26,411 nt of DNA from UBA1275 sp002323515. GTDB taxonomy: Bacteria > Bacteroidota > Rhodothermia > Balneolales > Balneolaceae. Of the stretch, positions 26,376 to 26,411 are shown piece after piece (position 1 is the first letter of the stretch; each line of letters begins with the position of its first letter). Position numbers and translations under genes: made by a program. The DNA is taken from the NCBI GenBank assembly GCA_964007875.1, contig CAXGAH010000026.1, positions 1-26,411 of the forward strand. Reading direction: 5' to 3'. Under the pieces are notes generated by a model, which saw nothing but the letters and a program-made list of their open reading frames with translations, had not been told where the DNA came from and ran no database searches.

Positions 26376-26411
26376 AAAAAAAGCCTCTCAGAGCAGAGCT
26401 CGGAGAGGCTT
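26376..26411 (-). terminator. Intrinsic terminator of a minus-strand gene beyond the window
   Basis: AAGCCTCTC at 26381-26389 pairs perfectly with GAGAGGCTT at 26403-26411. Inside, after one mismatch, GAGC and GCTC add four pairs around a 3-base loop. Read on the minus strand the hairpin is followed by a T-tract (the A-run at 26376-26382), the standard intrinsic terminator form. It would end a transcript entering from the right edge, upstream of the acyl-CoA dehydrogenase gene. On the plus strand the window stops at the stem, so bidirectional use cannot be judged. Confidence 0.85.

Overview
The window looks like chromosomal DNA from a member of the Bacteroidota/Rhodothermota/Balneolota group. 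The main evidence is a type IX secretion (T9SS) pair, porU-porV, with a T9SS C-terminal sorting tail on the protein encoded next door. Supporting signs are few strong Shine-Dalgarno sites and mid-range G+C. A Balneolota-like organism is the best guess, but no rRNA or other decisive marker is present. There are no tRNA genes, insertion sequences, prophage genes or CRISPR arrays.

Layout. A thiolase (50-1228) is followed by a gene-free region of about 400 bases. Then comes a tight plus-strand group of five envelope genes (1636-15230): the T9SS sortase PorU; the outer-membrane shuttle PorV; a T9SS-tailed M6-type metalloprotease homologue whose HExxH zinc site is gone; a three-module protein (gluzincin HExxH protease, TolB-like propeller, C-terminal beta-rich barrel-like region); and a small DUF5683-like membrane protein. 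Gaps inside the last four genes are 5 and 15 bases and then a 4-base overlap, so they are probably co-transcribed. All five products carry export signals.

A second plus-strand run (15382-19546) is mostly housekeeping: a single-pass protein with three PASTA domains, ribulose-phosphate 3-epimerase, PhoH ATPase, a metallo-beta-lactamase-fold hydrolase and purine nucleoside phosphorylase. Three ATGA start/stop overlaps or short gaps tie these together. On the minus strand follow an exported M24 (Xaa-Pro-type) peptidase and a HisC-like aminotransferase, with an SDR oxidoreductase divergent from hisC. The right end holds an exported glycine-zipper protein built from two ungapped copies of a 47-residue unit, then a minus-strand pair of an acyl-CoA dehydrogenase and a cytosolic SGNH hydrolase. 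A clear hairpin-plus-T-tract terminator at the right edge serves a minus-strand gene beyond the window.

The best candidate for something undescribed is the porU-porV-linked group. It pairs a probable pseudoprotease, itself a likely T9SS cargo, with an apparently active surface gluzincin fused to a propeller and barrel. Whether these work together is inference from gene order.
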